From the NCBI GenBank assembly GCA_027493775.1, contig JAOSKE010000001.1, positions 496,001 to 560,000 of the forward strand: a stretch of 64,000 nt of DNA. Direction: 5' to 3'. The stretch is from Kiritimatiellia bacterium. GTDB taxonomy: Bacteria > Verrucomicrobiota > Kiritimatiellia > CAIVKH01. The notes beneath the pieces are model-generated. The model ran no database searches, was not told the origin of the DNA, and was given only the letters and a program-made list of their open reading frames with translations. Of the stretch, positions 1-8,183 are shown in pieces; the first letter of the stretch is position 1, and the number at the start of each line of letters is the position of its first letter. Both the position numbers and the translations under genes were made by a program.

Positions 1-804
1 GCTTTTCTTTTGCTGCTCTGTCTGCCGCTGCTCCCGGCGTGTTCGACGGTGGACCCAGTGACGGGTAAATCGGTGAACAATATGTACCTCATCCAGGATG
101 ATATTCAGATAGGGCGCGAGGTGATGGCGGATGCCGTCGTGACGATGCGCAAGGATGGGGTCGCGATTAATCGTGATGCGGCGCAGGTCGCAAAGCTCCG
201 TACGATGGTTCAGCGAATCACTTCGGTTTCGCATCTTCCCGATCTGCCTTACGAGGTGACGCTGTTTGAAACCAATATCGTCAATGCTTTTGCTGCACCG
301 GGTGGGCAGGTGGGGGTGTTCACGGGTCTTTATCATCCCGAAATGGGTTTGGTTAAAGATGATGACGAACTAGCGGCGGTGATTGGGCACGAAATTGCAC
401 ACGTCACATGTCGCCACACAACGGAGTCGCTCACAAAGCAGATGCCGCTTCAATGGGTGATGCTCGGCGCATCCATTTATGCGGAGGCGAAGGGGAAGGA
501 AAATTTAGCGTTGGGGCTGGGGGTGGGCTTCCTCGCGTATCAGGGTCTTTTGCTCCCCAAGTTTTCACGCGCGGATGAGGCGGAGGCGGATGCGGTCGGA
601 TTGATGTATATGGCGAAGGCCGGCTACGATCCCAACGCAGCGATTCGCATTTGGGAACGCGCGGCGTCGCGGGGAAATGACTCGCGATTGACGGCCATGT
701 TTTCTTCGCATCCGACGGATGCCAACCGCGCGAAGGCCCTCAAAAAAATGTTGCCGCAGGCGATGGAAGAATACGAGCGCGCACGTCTGCGTTATTCAAA
801 CTGA
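1..804 (+). CDS. M48 family metallopeptidase, lipoprotein (5' end cut by window)
   Basis: This is a zinc metalloprotease of the M48 (Ste24/HtpX/BepA-like) family, probably attached to a membrane as a lipoprotein and acting in envelope protein quality control. The frame is open from base 1, so the true start lies upstream. What is visible begins inside a hydrophobic signal segment that ends in a lipobox-like LLPAC. The zinc site HEIAH sits near residue 126 of the visible part, and the third ligand is probably in DEAEADAVG about 70 residues later. The protein ends soon after the peptidase domain, so there is no TPR extension like that of BepA. The 3' end overlaps the convergent YceH gene by 13 bp. 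Family assignment is firm; substrate is unknown. Confidence 0.9.
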   Translation, partial: AFLLLLCLPLLPACSTVDPVTGKSVNNMYLIQDDIQIGREVMADAVVTMRKDGVAINRDAAQVAKLRTMVQRITSVSHLPDLPYEVTLFETNIVNAFAAPGGQVGVFTGLYHPEMGLVKDDDELAAVIGHEIAHVTCRHTTESLTKQMPLQWVMLGASIYAEAKGKENLALGLGVGFLAYQGLLLPKFSRADEAEADAVGLMYMAKAGYDPNAAIRIWERAASRGNDSRLTAMFSSHPTDANRAKALKKMLPQAMEEYERARLRYSN

Positions 805-1466
805 CGCCGAAACTCCTCCAGCGCCGTGCGTAGCGTTGTGACTTCCTCGCGCAAGGTCGCGACCTCGGTTTCCAACGCTTCGATGCGCTGCTGGTCGTTG
901 CTGACTTGCGCGCGGATCGGTTCGGCTGGGGTCTCCACTTCCATCGAAGGGGCAGCGCCGAGCAAATGGGCGTAGCGTTGTTCTTTCTGGCCCGGCTGAC
1001 GGGGAAGAAGAACAACAAGCGACCCGGCCGGACGCGTGGCAAGGCCGCCGAGAACGCTGAGTGTCGTCGCGACATCACCCATTGGAGTGAAGCGCTCGCA
1101 GCGAGCGCGTAGTTCTGCGGCGGTTTGCGAGCCGCGCAACATTAACTCGCACATCACCGCCGTGTCGCGTTCGTCGAGTCCGATGGTTTCGGGCAGCATG
1201 TGCTTATATTTGGGCACGCGACTTCCTGCTGTGGTGACCATTGCGGCAAGGCGGCGATCACGCAGGCGGTCGAGCGTGCGCACGACGGTGGCTTCGTCGT
1301 AGGCGACGACAGGGAAGCGATTGTTTTTCTGGTTGCACGCCGCGACAAGCGCGTTGAGCGTCAGTGGATAGTAGTCGGGCGTGGTGAGTTGTTTCTCAAT
1401 CAGTGCGCCAGCGACGCGAAGTTCTTCCGAATCGAGGGGGACAAAGGCGTTGTTTTCATCGTTCAT
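792..1466 (-). CDS. YceH/DUF480 family protein (UPF0502)
   Basis: This 224-residue protein belongs to the DUF480/YceH family, small proteins with two winged-helix-like domains and no settled biochemical role. Family features are LRVAGALIEKQLTTPDYYPLT near the N-terminus, the following LVAACNQKNNR segment, and a C-terminal coiled stretch (about residues 180-224) rich in Glu, Leu and Thr. The length is normal for the family. It lies directly downstream of surE on the same strand; the surE frame runs 11 bp into it. Two copies of a 15-bp palindrome lie 9-55 bp upstream of its ATG, inside the 3' end of the surE frame. Function cannot be given. Confidence 0.9.
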   Translation of the reverse strand: MNDENNAFVPLDSEELRVAGALIEKQLTTPDYYPLTLNALVAACNQKNNRFPVVAYDEATVVRTLDRLRDRRLAAMVTTAGSRVPKYKHMLPETIGLDERDTAVMCELMLRGSQTAAELRARCERFTPMGDVATTLSVLGGLATRPAGSLVVLLPRQPGQKEQRYAHLLGAAPSMEVETPAEPIRAQVSNDQQRIEALETEVATLREEVTTLRTALEEFRRQFE

Positions 1467-2294
1467 CGAAAAAGTTCCAAGGGTTGGAAAAGGGATTGGA
1501 TCGGACTTCCAAGGGTTGGAAATTTTGGCCCGAGGCAGCTATTCGGGTCCATGTTTTTTTGAAATCCTCCAGCACGGCGCGGTGCGTCAGATCGAACCAA
1601 ATCGGGGTTAGGGAGACGTAGCCGTTCTCAAGCGCTTTGATATCGCTGTCGTCGCTTTCGTCGAGCATGAGCATCTCGCCATCCATCCAGTAATACACGT
1701 TTCCGCGCGGATCCGTACGACGGTGGAAGACCTCAGTAAAGCGGGAACGGCCCATGTGGGTGACGCGGTAGCCTTTAATTTGCTCGAAGGGCAGGTTCGG
1801 GACGTTGACGTTCAGCAGGGTTTCCGGCGGAAGCCCGTTTTTTGCGAGTTTGGGCACGAGGTCGCGCGCGATACGCGCCGGGGTGTCCCAGATGGGGTCG
1901 GTAAACGTTGCGAGCGAAATCGCCATACTGGGGATCCCAAGAATCGTGCCCTCGGTTGCGGCGGAGACGGTGCCGGAATAAATGACGCTGATACCCGCGT
2001 TTGGGCCGAGATTGATGCCGCTTACAATCAGCTCCGGTCGTTCGGGCAGGAGCGCCTCGACCGCGAGTTTTACCGAGTCAGCAGGGTGCCGCCGACGGCG
2101 TAGCCGAAGAAGCTACCGTTCCGCTCGACGGGCCGACATTTGATCGGATTGGAGAGGGTGATGGCGTGACCGACTGCGCTCTGTTCCGCGTTCGGTGCGA
2201 CGACCTGGGTTTCGCCGAGGTCGTGGATGGCGTCGTAGAGCGCACGGATGCCGGGGGCGTGGATGCCGTCGTCGTTTGCAATTAGAATACGCAT
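1456..2294 (-). CDS. surE: 5'/3'-nucleotidase SurE (one-base frameshift)
   Basis: SurE is a metal-dependent 5'/3'-nucleoside monophosphate phosphatase. The N-terminus MRILIANDDGIHAPGI has the paired metal-binding Asp residues, and VVAPNAEQSAVGHAITL is the next family motif. The frame breaks at 2084-2086, where one base is missing from a GGG run (CCC on the coding strand). Restoring one C joins GGT to PADSVKLAVEALLPERPE, then LIVSGINLGPNAG and YSGTVSAATEG, all in family order. The joined protein is about 280 residues, slightly longer than the usual 250. The extra C-terminal residues are encoded by the two TTCCAAGGGTTGGAA palindromes, suggesting that the native stop was lost or that repeat sequence was added. 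It is annotated as one gene because the break lies in a homopolymer. Confidence 0.88.
1475..1489 (-). repeat. 15-bp palindrome TTCCAAGGGTTGGAA, copy 1
   Basis: Perfect arms TTCCAA and TTGGAA flank a 3-base centre. On the minus strand it is followed by CTTTTTCGAT and lies 9 bp upstream of the YceH ATG. The core plus the TTTTCGAT tail recurs upstream of icd near 30664. It could be an operator or a dispersed repeat; the sequence does not decide. Confidence 0.6.
1507..1521 (-). repeat. 15-bp palindrome TTCCAAGGGTTGGAA, copy 2
   Basis: An identical copy of the palindrome at 1475-1489, with starts 32 bp (about three helical turns) apart. Both copies lie inside the apparent C-terminal extension of the SurE frame. 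The pairing on one face of the helix fits a dimeric DNA-binding protein; this is inference. Confidence 0.6.
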
Positions 2295-2379
2295 AGGTTC
2301 AATCTGGCATGGCTGTTTGCGAGGAACAAGCGGGAAGATGCGTGTGAGGCTTGCCAGCGATGGGGTGGGCGGGTTAGGT

Positions 2380-2677
<298 letters not shown>

Positions 2678-2699
2678 TTCTTTATGATAGGATAAGCGA

Positions 2700-4433
2700 A
2701 TGGCGGAAAAGACAAACAAGACCCACGAGGTGCTGGCGCGAAAATATCGCCCGCAAACCTTCGATGATGTGGTCGCGCAGCAGCACGTCACACAGACGCT
2801 GAAGAACGCGATCAAATCCGGACGTATCGCACAGGCCTATCTGTTTGTCGGCCCGCGTGGGGTGGGGAAGACCACGCTCGCGCGAATTTATGCGAAGGCG
2901 CTGAATTGCGAAAAAGGGCCGACGCCTGAGCCGTGCGATCAGTGCGATATTTGTCGCTCGATCAGCGAAGGGCGTTGTCTCGATGTCATGGAATTTGACG
3001 CCGCGTCGAACACCCAGGTGGATCGCGTACGCGAAATCATTCTCGACCACATCGGTTTTGCCCCAGCCCAGACGCGCTACAAAGTCTTCATTATTGACGA
3101 AGTACACATGCTCTCCGCCTCATCGTTCAACGCACTGTTGAAGACGTTGGAAGAACCGCCGCCGCATGTGCGCTTTGTCTTTGCGACGACAGAGCCGCAG
3201 AAGATTCCCGCTACCATTCTTTCGCGCTGTCAGCGATTCGATCTTCACCGAATTCCCACCAACGAGATCGTCAAACAGTTGGATTTTATCGCGAAGAAAG
3301 AGAAGATTAAATTGGAAGGCGACGCCTCCCTCGCCATCGCGCGTGGCGCGGAAGGAGGCTTGCGGGATGCGGAGTCCGCGCTGGATCAACTCATTGCGTT
3401 TTGCGGCGATACCATCACAGAGGCCGACGTGTTATCCGTCTTCGGCCTTGTCGCCTGGCGCAGTCTGCAGGAAATGGCCACGGCGCTGTTGAAGGGCGAC
3501 GTTGCGACGCTCTTGCAACGCATTGCCGAGATGGATGAAACGGGCAAGGATTTACAGCGGCTCTCGGTGGAGTTTCTCGAATATTTCCGAGACCTTCTCG
3601 TTGTCGCCTACACGGGCAAGCTGGGCAACGACACGAGTGACGACGAGGCGCGCTTGAACGTATTACGGGAGCAGGCGCAGTTGGCCAACGCGGAACGGCT
3701 TGCGCGTGTTGCGGATATCCTCGTCGAGGTGCAGGGCCAGTTGCGCTACGCGCTATCGCGCAGAACACTTTTGGAAGTCGCATTGGTGCGCGCCGCGCGT
3801 ACGGCGACGGCGGTCATGTTGGACGATGTGTTGACTGCGCTCGCGGAAGCGCCGGACGAACCAAGTTCTGTCGCGTCAGTCGCGCCGTCAGCGCCGGCGC
3901 TGCCGCGCACCCCCGCAGCAGCCCCTGCGCCGACCCCCGCTCCCGTCCCGCCGACTACGGCAGCGGCGAAGCTACCTGCGCGTCAGGCGGCGAAACCGGT
4001 TGAAGTAGTTGCTGATCCATCCGCCGATTTAGCGAAGTTGCAGGCCGCCTGGGTCGAGATCATCGAAAAACTCGGCTCGGTCAATCCGGTGATTCGTACA
4101 GCGCTCAAAGATGCCGCGCCGATTGCTGTGAGCGAAGACCAGGTGCGGATTGCTTTCGATCCGGAATTTGCCGATGGCCGTGAGAAGCTAAGTATCCCGC
4201 GCAATATGCGGATGTTGCAGAAGGAGCTGGATCACCTGTTGCGTCGCCCTGTAATGATCGGACTTGAAGTGGCCGCAGCGCGTCCGGTTATTCCGGGCGC
4301 TTCGGAAGAGGCTACGTCTGAAAAGAAACCCGATAAGACCGGAAAGCCCAGCGGCAAGGATTGGGGGAAAGACCCGGCGGTTCGGCGGGCGATGGAAGCA
4401 TTCAACGGAGACATCGCGGATATTCGCGAGTAG
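2700..4433 (+). CDS. dnaX: DNA polymerase III subunits gamma/tau
   Basis: This is the clamp-loader ATPase of the replicative polymerase. The N-terminal AAA+ domain carries Walker A GPRGVGKTT (near residue 50), a four-Cys zinc module within CEKGPTPEPCDQCDIC, Walker B IIDEVHML, and sensor-1 FATTEPQKIPATILSRCQRF. A Pro/Ala-rich linker (about residues 385-430) leads to a C-terminal tau-like domain, and the protein is 577 residues long. I saw no obvious A-rich slippery heptamer for programmed frameshifting to gamma. It heads an operon with ebfC and recR (gaps of 9 bp each) directly after the SRP RNA, a standard bacterial arrangement. Confidence 0.96.
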   Translation: MAEKTNKTHEVLARKYRPQTFDDVVAQQHVTQTLKNAIKSGRIAQAYLFVGPRGVGKTTLARIYAKALNCEKGPTPEPCDQCDICRSISEGRCLDVMEFDAASNTQVDRVREIILDHIGFAPAQTRYKVFIIDEVHMLSASSFNALLKTLEEPPPHVRFVFATTEPQKIPATILSRCQRFDLHRIPTNEIVKQLDFIAKKEKIKLEGDASLAIARGAEGGLRDAESALDQLIAFCGDTITEADVLSVFGLVAWRSLQEMATALLKGDVATLLQRIAEMDETGKDLQRLSVEFLEYFRDLLVVAYTGKLGNDTSDDEARLNVLREQAQLANAERLARVADILVEVQGQLRYALSRRTLLEVALVRAARTATAVMLDDVLTALAEAPDEPSSVASVAPSAPALPRTPAAAPAPTPAPVPPTTAAAKLPARQAAKPVEVVADPSADLAKLQAAWVEIIEKLGSVNPVIRTALKDAAPIAVSEDQVRIAFDPEFADGREKLSIPRNMRMLQKELDHLLRRPVMIGLEVAAARPVIPGASEEATSEKKPDKTGKPSGKDWGKDPAVRRAMEAFNGDIADIRE

Positions 4434-4442
4434 GAGAACACG

Positions 4443-4748
4443 ATGAATATGATGAAATTGATGAAGCAGGCGCAGGCCATGCAGGCGAATATGCAGAAGC
4501 TGCAGGAAGACCTCGCCCAACGCGAATACAGTTTTTCAGCCGGCGGCGGCGCCGTCACCGCAGTGGCAGGTGGCGATATGACGATCAAGAACATCACCGT
4601 TTCGCCGGAAGTGATTGATCCATCCGATGCCGATATGTTGCAGGACTTGATTCTTTCCGCAGTCAACGGCGCCCTCAGCACCGCCCGTGAATCCGCAGCG
4701 GCGGAGATGGGCAAGGTGACCGGCGGAATGAATATCCCCGGCCTCTAA
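4443..4748 (+). CDS. ebfC: YbaB/EbfC family nucleoid-associated protein
   Basis: A 101-residue dimeric DNA-binding protein of the YbaB/EbfC family. The N-terminal helix MNMMKLMKQAQAMQANMQKLQEDL and the GGGAVTAVAGGDMTIKNITVSPEVIDPSDADMLQDLI core are characteristic. It sits between dnaX and recR, the usual context, and probably shares their transcript. The likely role is nucleoid association or support of RecR-linked repair; this comes from family knowledge only. Confidence 0.94.
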   Translation: MNMMKLMKQAQAMQANMQKLQEDLAQREYSFSAGGGAVTAVAGGDMTIKNITVSPEVIDPSDADMLQDLILSAVNGALSTARESAAAEMGKVTGGMNIPGL

Positions 4749-4757
4749 GGACATTCC

Positions 4758-5354
4758 GTGCCAGAGGCATTGGACAAGCTGATCGCCACCCTCGGTCGTC
4801 TGCCCGGCATCGGGCGACGCTCGGCCGAGCGCATTGCGATGGCGATTCTGCGCGACCCTGCGGGGAGCGGCGCGGAATTACTTGGCGTACTGCAAAATTC
4901 GCTTCAGCAACTTATCCCCTGTCGTACCTGCGGAAACATTACGCTGCGTTCACAAGACCCCTGCGTCTTGTGTACCGATCCCCGCCGCGACTCGCGCATA
5001 CTCTGCGTTGTTGAAGAGCCGTTAGACATTTTGACGATGGAGCGGGCGGGCGTCTATCGCGGCCGCTATCACGCCCTGATGGGCAAACTCTCGCCCATGC
5101 GGGGGGAGGGGGTTCGCAATCTCCGGGTGGATGAACTCGTCTCCCGCATCCGCAAAGAAGGCGTCGCCGAAGTACTCCTAGCATTGAACAGCGATGTCGA
5201 AAGCGACGCCACCGCAGCTTATCTTCACGAAGTACTGGCCACGCAGAACGTCAACGTCACGCGCCTCGCTCGCGGTCTCCCCGCTGGCAGCGGCCTGAGC
5301 TACACCGATCCCATTACCCTCACGCGTGCCCTAGAGAATCGGCAGACGTGGTGA
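4758..5354 (+). CDS. recR: Recombination protein RecR
   Basis: RecR works with RecO/RecF to load RecA onto gapped DNA. The 198-residue protein has the N-terminal helix-hairpin-helix LPGIGRRSAERIA, a four-Cys zinc finger (CRTCGN...DPCVLC), and a TOPRIM domain starting at ILCVVEEPLDILTMERAG. The C-terminal LARGLPAGSGLSYTDPITLTRAL matches the Walker-B-like end of the family. The start is GTG at 4758, 9 bp after ebfC. Length and motif order are normal. Confidence 0.95.
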   Translation: MPEALDKLIATLGRLPGIGRRSAERIAMAILRDPAGSGAELLGVLQNSLQQLIPCRTCGNITLRSQDPCVLCTDPRRDSRILCVVEEPLDILTMERAGVYRGRYHALMGKLSPMRGEGVRNLRVDELVSRIRKEGVAEVLLALNSDVESDATAAYLHEVLATQNVNVTRLARGLPAGSGLSYTDPITLTRALENRQTW

Positions 5355-5359
5355 GGGGC

Positions 5360-5622
5360 GCGTTTGGCCGCTCCGTACGCTCCCGTTTGCAGTATTAACG
5401 GCCTCCTCCATCTCTGCCTCAAACACTTCCTGTAAAACAAGTTGAATAAGCGGCTTCATGAAATCGCCGTCCTCGGTCAATGCCTGCTTCAATTACCCCC
5501 GGCTCATGTTATCTTTCTTCTTGGTTATGATCTTTCCTTTCTGGTCCAAATGGTCCGGTTTCTTCCTGTAACTGGAAATATCATGACCTTTCTCTTTTTG
5601 CAGAACTTTTGAGACACTATCC
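5360..5622 (-). pseudogene. Decayed 5' end of an IS256-family element
   Basis: On the minus strand an ATG at 5507 begins MSRG, then an in-frame TAA (5495-5493), then LKQALTEDGDFMKPLIQLVLQEVFEAEMEEAV, which resembles the N-terminus of IS256/Mutator-type transposases. The frame stays readable to about 5365 and the rest of the transposase is absent. Upstream on the same strand, GGATAGTGTCTCAAAAGTTC (about 5603-5622) resembles an IS256-type terminal repeat. The remnant fills the gap between recR and nupC. It has an internal stop and no catalytic residues, so it is inactive. Family call is by pattern recognition of a short segment. Confidence 0.6.
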
Positions 5623-5692
5623 TGCCGGATATCAAGCACAGGTAATTAACCTTTGAGGCAAACGGGATGGCGGGCGGTAAAGGAGTGCGGCT

Positions 5693-6952
5693 ATGTGGAT
5701 ATTGCGCGGTTTGCTGGGAATTGTAGCGCTGGTTGGAATCTCGTGGGCGTTGAGTGAGGGGCGGCGGCGGATTGAGTGGCGTGTGGTTGGGTGGGGGGTG
5801 GTGTTGCAGTTTGCCATTGCAGCGTTGATGCTGAAAGTTCCACTGTTCAAAGCGGCCCTGGCGGAACTCAATCGGGTGGTGCGTGCGGTGGAACAGGCGA
5901 GTCACGAGGGCGGGGAATTTGTTTTTGGTTACCTGACAGGTGGGCCGTCGCCGTTTCAAGTCGTGGACGGGAGTACAATCGCACCGCCGATTTTCTTTTT
6001 TGGCCCGCTGATGATGCTGATTGTAATCGGCGCTTTGAGCGCAGTGCTATTTCACTTTGGAATCTTGCAAAAATTGGTGAAGGTTTTCGCCTTGCTGCTG
6101 CGCCGAACAATGGGCTTGGGTGGCGCAGAGGGTGTGGTTGTTGCGGCGAATGTGTTTATGGGGCAGAGCGATGCGCCGTTGGTGATTAAGCCCTACATCG
6201 CGCAACTTGGCCGCGCCGGATTGATGTGTGTGATGACAGCAGGGATGACGACGATCAGTGGCTCCTTGATGATCATCTATGCGAGCATCCTTGATCCCGT
6301 GTTGCCGGGTCTCGTCCTGGGGCATCTCATTGTCGCCTCAATTATCAGCGCACCTGCCGCGGTGATGGTCTCACGGATGATGGTCCCGGCGGAGGCAGGG
6401 GAAGTAGATCACGAGATTCCAAATCTGAAAGCGGAGTCGCATGGCGTTGTGGATGCATTGCTGACCGGAGCAACCGACGGAGCGAAGGTCTTGGTGAACG
6501 TCGCGGTGATGTTGGTGGCCATTATTGCTGTTGTTTCGCTGGTCAATAAAACATTGGGGCTGATCCCACTAAGTGACCCGTTATCGTTAGAGCGAATGTT
6601 GGGCTGGTTGATGGCACCGGTGATGTGGTTGGTGGGCGTACCGTGGAACGAGGCACAGGTGGCGGGCGAATTGATGTCGGTGAAAACGGTGTTTAATGAA
6701 TTTGTGGCCTATCTTTCGCTTGCAAAACAGGTGCCAGGCGCATTGTCTCCGCACAGTCAACTGATCACGATCTACTCGCTCTGTGGATTTGCAAACTTCA
6801 GCAGTATCGGTATTTTGACCGGGACACTCGTGGCTCTCTGCCCCGCACACAAAAAGACTGTTGCGAGCTTGGGCTTCAAGGCAATGATTGCGGGTACGAT
6901 CGGCACGCTGCTGACCGGAGCGGTGGTCGGAATTTTGATTCGCCCGCAGTGA
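5693..6952 (+). CDS. Concentrative nucleoside transporter (NupC/CNT family)
   Basis: A 419-residue inner-membrane symporter that imports nucleosides with a cation. It has the CNT layout: N-terminal hydrophobic segments, the VVDGSTIAPPIFFFGPLMMLIVIGALSAVLF core region, VAANVFMGQSDAPLVIKPYI (the conserved G-Q-s-E/D-A-P-L motif, here MGQSDAPL), MTAGMTTISGSLMIIYASIL, and LCGFANFSSIGILTGTLVALCP near the C-terminus. A Shine-Dalgarno AAGGAG lies just upstream of the ATG at 5693. It is followed by the convergent RiPP-type operon. Substrate preference cannot be told. Confidence 0.93.
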   Translation: MWILRGLLGIVALVGISWALSEGRRRIEWRVVGWGVVLQFAIAALMLKVPLFKAALAELNRVVRAVEQASHEGGEFVFGYLTGGPSPFQVVDGSTIAPPIFFFGPLMMLIVIGALSAVLFHFGILQKLVKVFALLLRRTMGLGGAEGVVVAANVFMGQSDAPLVIKPYIAQLGRAGLMCVMTAGMTTISGSLMIIYASILDPVLPGLVLGHLIVASIISAPAAVMVSRMMVPAEAGEVDHEIPNLKAESHGVVDALLTGATDGAKVLVNVAVMLVAIIAVVSLVNKTLGLIPLSDPLSLERMLGWLMAPVMWLVGVPWNEAQVAGELMSVKTVFNEFVAYLSLAKQVPGALSPHSQLITIYSLCGFANFSSIGILTGTLVALCPAHKKTVASLGFKAMIAGTIGTLLTGAVVGILIRPQ

Positions 6953-7032
6953 GTTTCGAGCAATCAGGGTTTAGCGCATCTTGGGCCGGGGGCGGCGGAG
7001 ATGTCGCCGCTCTAGCGTGCCGAATGAAGCAG

Positions 7033-7917
7033 TTAATCCAGGAGTGTTTGGCAGAGCGCGACTGCGTCAGCAGTCGGCGTGAATGCAAGCGACTTGCTGG
7101 GGACGAGTCGCGTCAGGGATTCCAAAAGAGATAACGTATCTTCCATGGCATCCGCGCGGTAGAAGGGGGCGACGGTGTTGCCGAGGAGTCGGGCGACGGC
7201 GAGTGCGCCGCAGATCGGGGTCAGCGTGTTGTGGGGCGCTTGGTCGAGGTGAAGAATCGCGCGCAGGGGGACCGTGCGATTGTTGACCTCTGGCTCCGAG
7301 CCGTGCCAAGGGGTAGGGGCGACATAGGCCTGCTCGTCCTTGATAAAGAGAAACTGGCGATCATCGTTGAGGAGTGTTGCTCCGTGATCGCGACAGAGGC
7401 GGCTCAATGTTGTCTTTCCTGCGCCTGAACGGCCACAAAAAACAAGCGCCTGTCCCCCGAATTCGACGGCTCCGGCGTGTACGACGCAGACCCTCCGTGT
7501 TGCGAGGGCGTTGAGCACGGCGACTTGGTCGCAGGGGTAATTGAATGCGTAGGGAGTCGCAGCGCCGTGGCGTCCGGCGCGGCGGATGAGGTCGCCGCGC
7601 GAAAAATCCGAACTGAATCGCGCGACGGGAAGCGGGTGTTCATCGGGGAAGATGTGGATCGATAAAACGAAATCACCCGTCGCGGAGCGACCCAGTTGCC
7701 ATGTCTCGGTTTTCCAGATGGGTTCTGTGTCTTCGACGGGTACTGCACGGTCAGGGGCTGATACCGTGTAGCGTGCGGTGAGGGGCAGGTGCTCGTCCGT
7801 CGAGAGGAATTGATCGAACGCGGGGGATAGGGAGACTCGCTCCGCGCTGGAAGGCTCGAAAAGAAAGCGATGCCCGGCCAGCGCGAGGGATAGGGAGCCG
7901 TCCGCCAAGATGGTCAC
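7033..7917 (-). CDS. HPr-kinase-like P-loop protein of a peptide-maturation cluster
   Basis: A 294-residue protein with a P-loop FCGRSGAGKTTLSR (about residue 150) set in the HPr kinase-like context VVHAGAVEFGGQALVFCGRS, followed by LLNDDRQFLF and PWHGSEPE, which match the kinase-type active site of HprK-like proteins. Canonical HPr Ser/Thr kinases carry different N-terminal domains, and no HPr or PTS gene is nearby. Proteins of this type recur beside PqqD-like and radical SAM/SPASM genes in RiPP-like clusters. The GTG start overlaps the stop of the upstream small peptide gene by 4 bp (GTGA), so the two are probably translationally coupled. A role in phosphorylating or otherwise processing the peptide is inference. 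Confidence 0.78.
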   Translation of the reverse strand: MTILADGSLSLALAGHRFLFEPSSAERVSLSPAFDQFLSTDEHLPLTARYTVSAPDRAVPVEDTEPIWKTETWQLGRSATGDFVLSIHIFPDEHPLPVARFSSDFSRGDLIRRAGRHGAATPYAFNYPCDQVAVLNALATRRVCVVHAGAVEFGGQALVFCGRSGAGKTTLSRLCRDHGATLLNDDRQFLFIKDEQAYVAPTPWHGSEPEVNNRTVPLRAILHLDQAPHNTLTPICGALAVARLLGNTVAPFYRADAMEDTLSLLESLTRLVPSKSLAFTPTADAVALCQTLLD

Positions 7918-8117
7918 GCGGACCCGGTCAGGACGGGGGAGATGTCGAACGCAGGGAGGCGCTTCACTTCGAAACCGAGATCGTCGGTGATGATTTGCGC
8001 GCAGGCATCGGTGTCGGTGCTGTCTTTGCAGGCGGTCTGCGTAACGACAGGCTTGTCTTCGAGTCTAACCTGTGTGATGTGCGGCGGGGTGTAAGGCTTG
8101 CGCGTGTTCTGATCCAT
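7914..8117 (-). CDS. Candidate RiPP precursor peptide (67 aa)
   Basis: This small gene encodes a 67-residue acidic peptide with a good Shine-Dalgarno (AGGAG, about 10 nt before ATG). Its N-terminal part RKPYTPPHITQVRLEDKP contains a YxxP motif (Y9, P12) followed by alternating hydrophobic residues, the type of leader that PqqD-like proteins bind in other RiPP systems. After the leader come two cysteines, C30 and C39, spaced by KDSTDTDA, and a C-terminal region FEVKRLPAFDISPVLTGSA. It lies between the radical SAM gene and the HPr-kinase-like gene, and shares a GTGA overlap with the latter. No peptide family is recognised with certainty; where leader ends and core begins is not visible. Confidence 0.72.
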   Translation of the reverse strand: MDQNTRKPYTPPHITQVRLEDKPVVTQTACKDSTDTDACAQIITDDLGFEVKRLPAFDISPVLTGSA

Positions 8118-8183
8118 TTCTAAAGCTCCTAGGCGTTTGGCACCATTTCCTCTTTTGGACGTGTTGTCGAGTCTGAATCTATT

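Noticed and set aside
3700-4400. Programmed -1 frameshift in dnaX
   Set aside because: I found no A AAA AAG-type heptamer with a following hairpin in this region.
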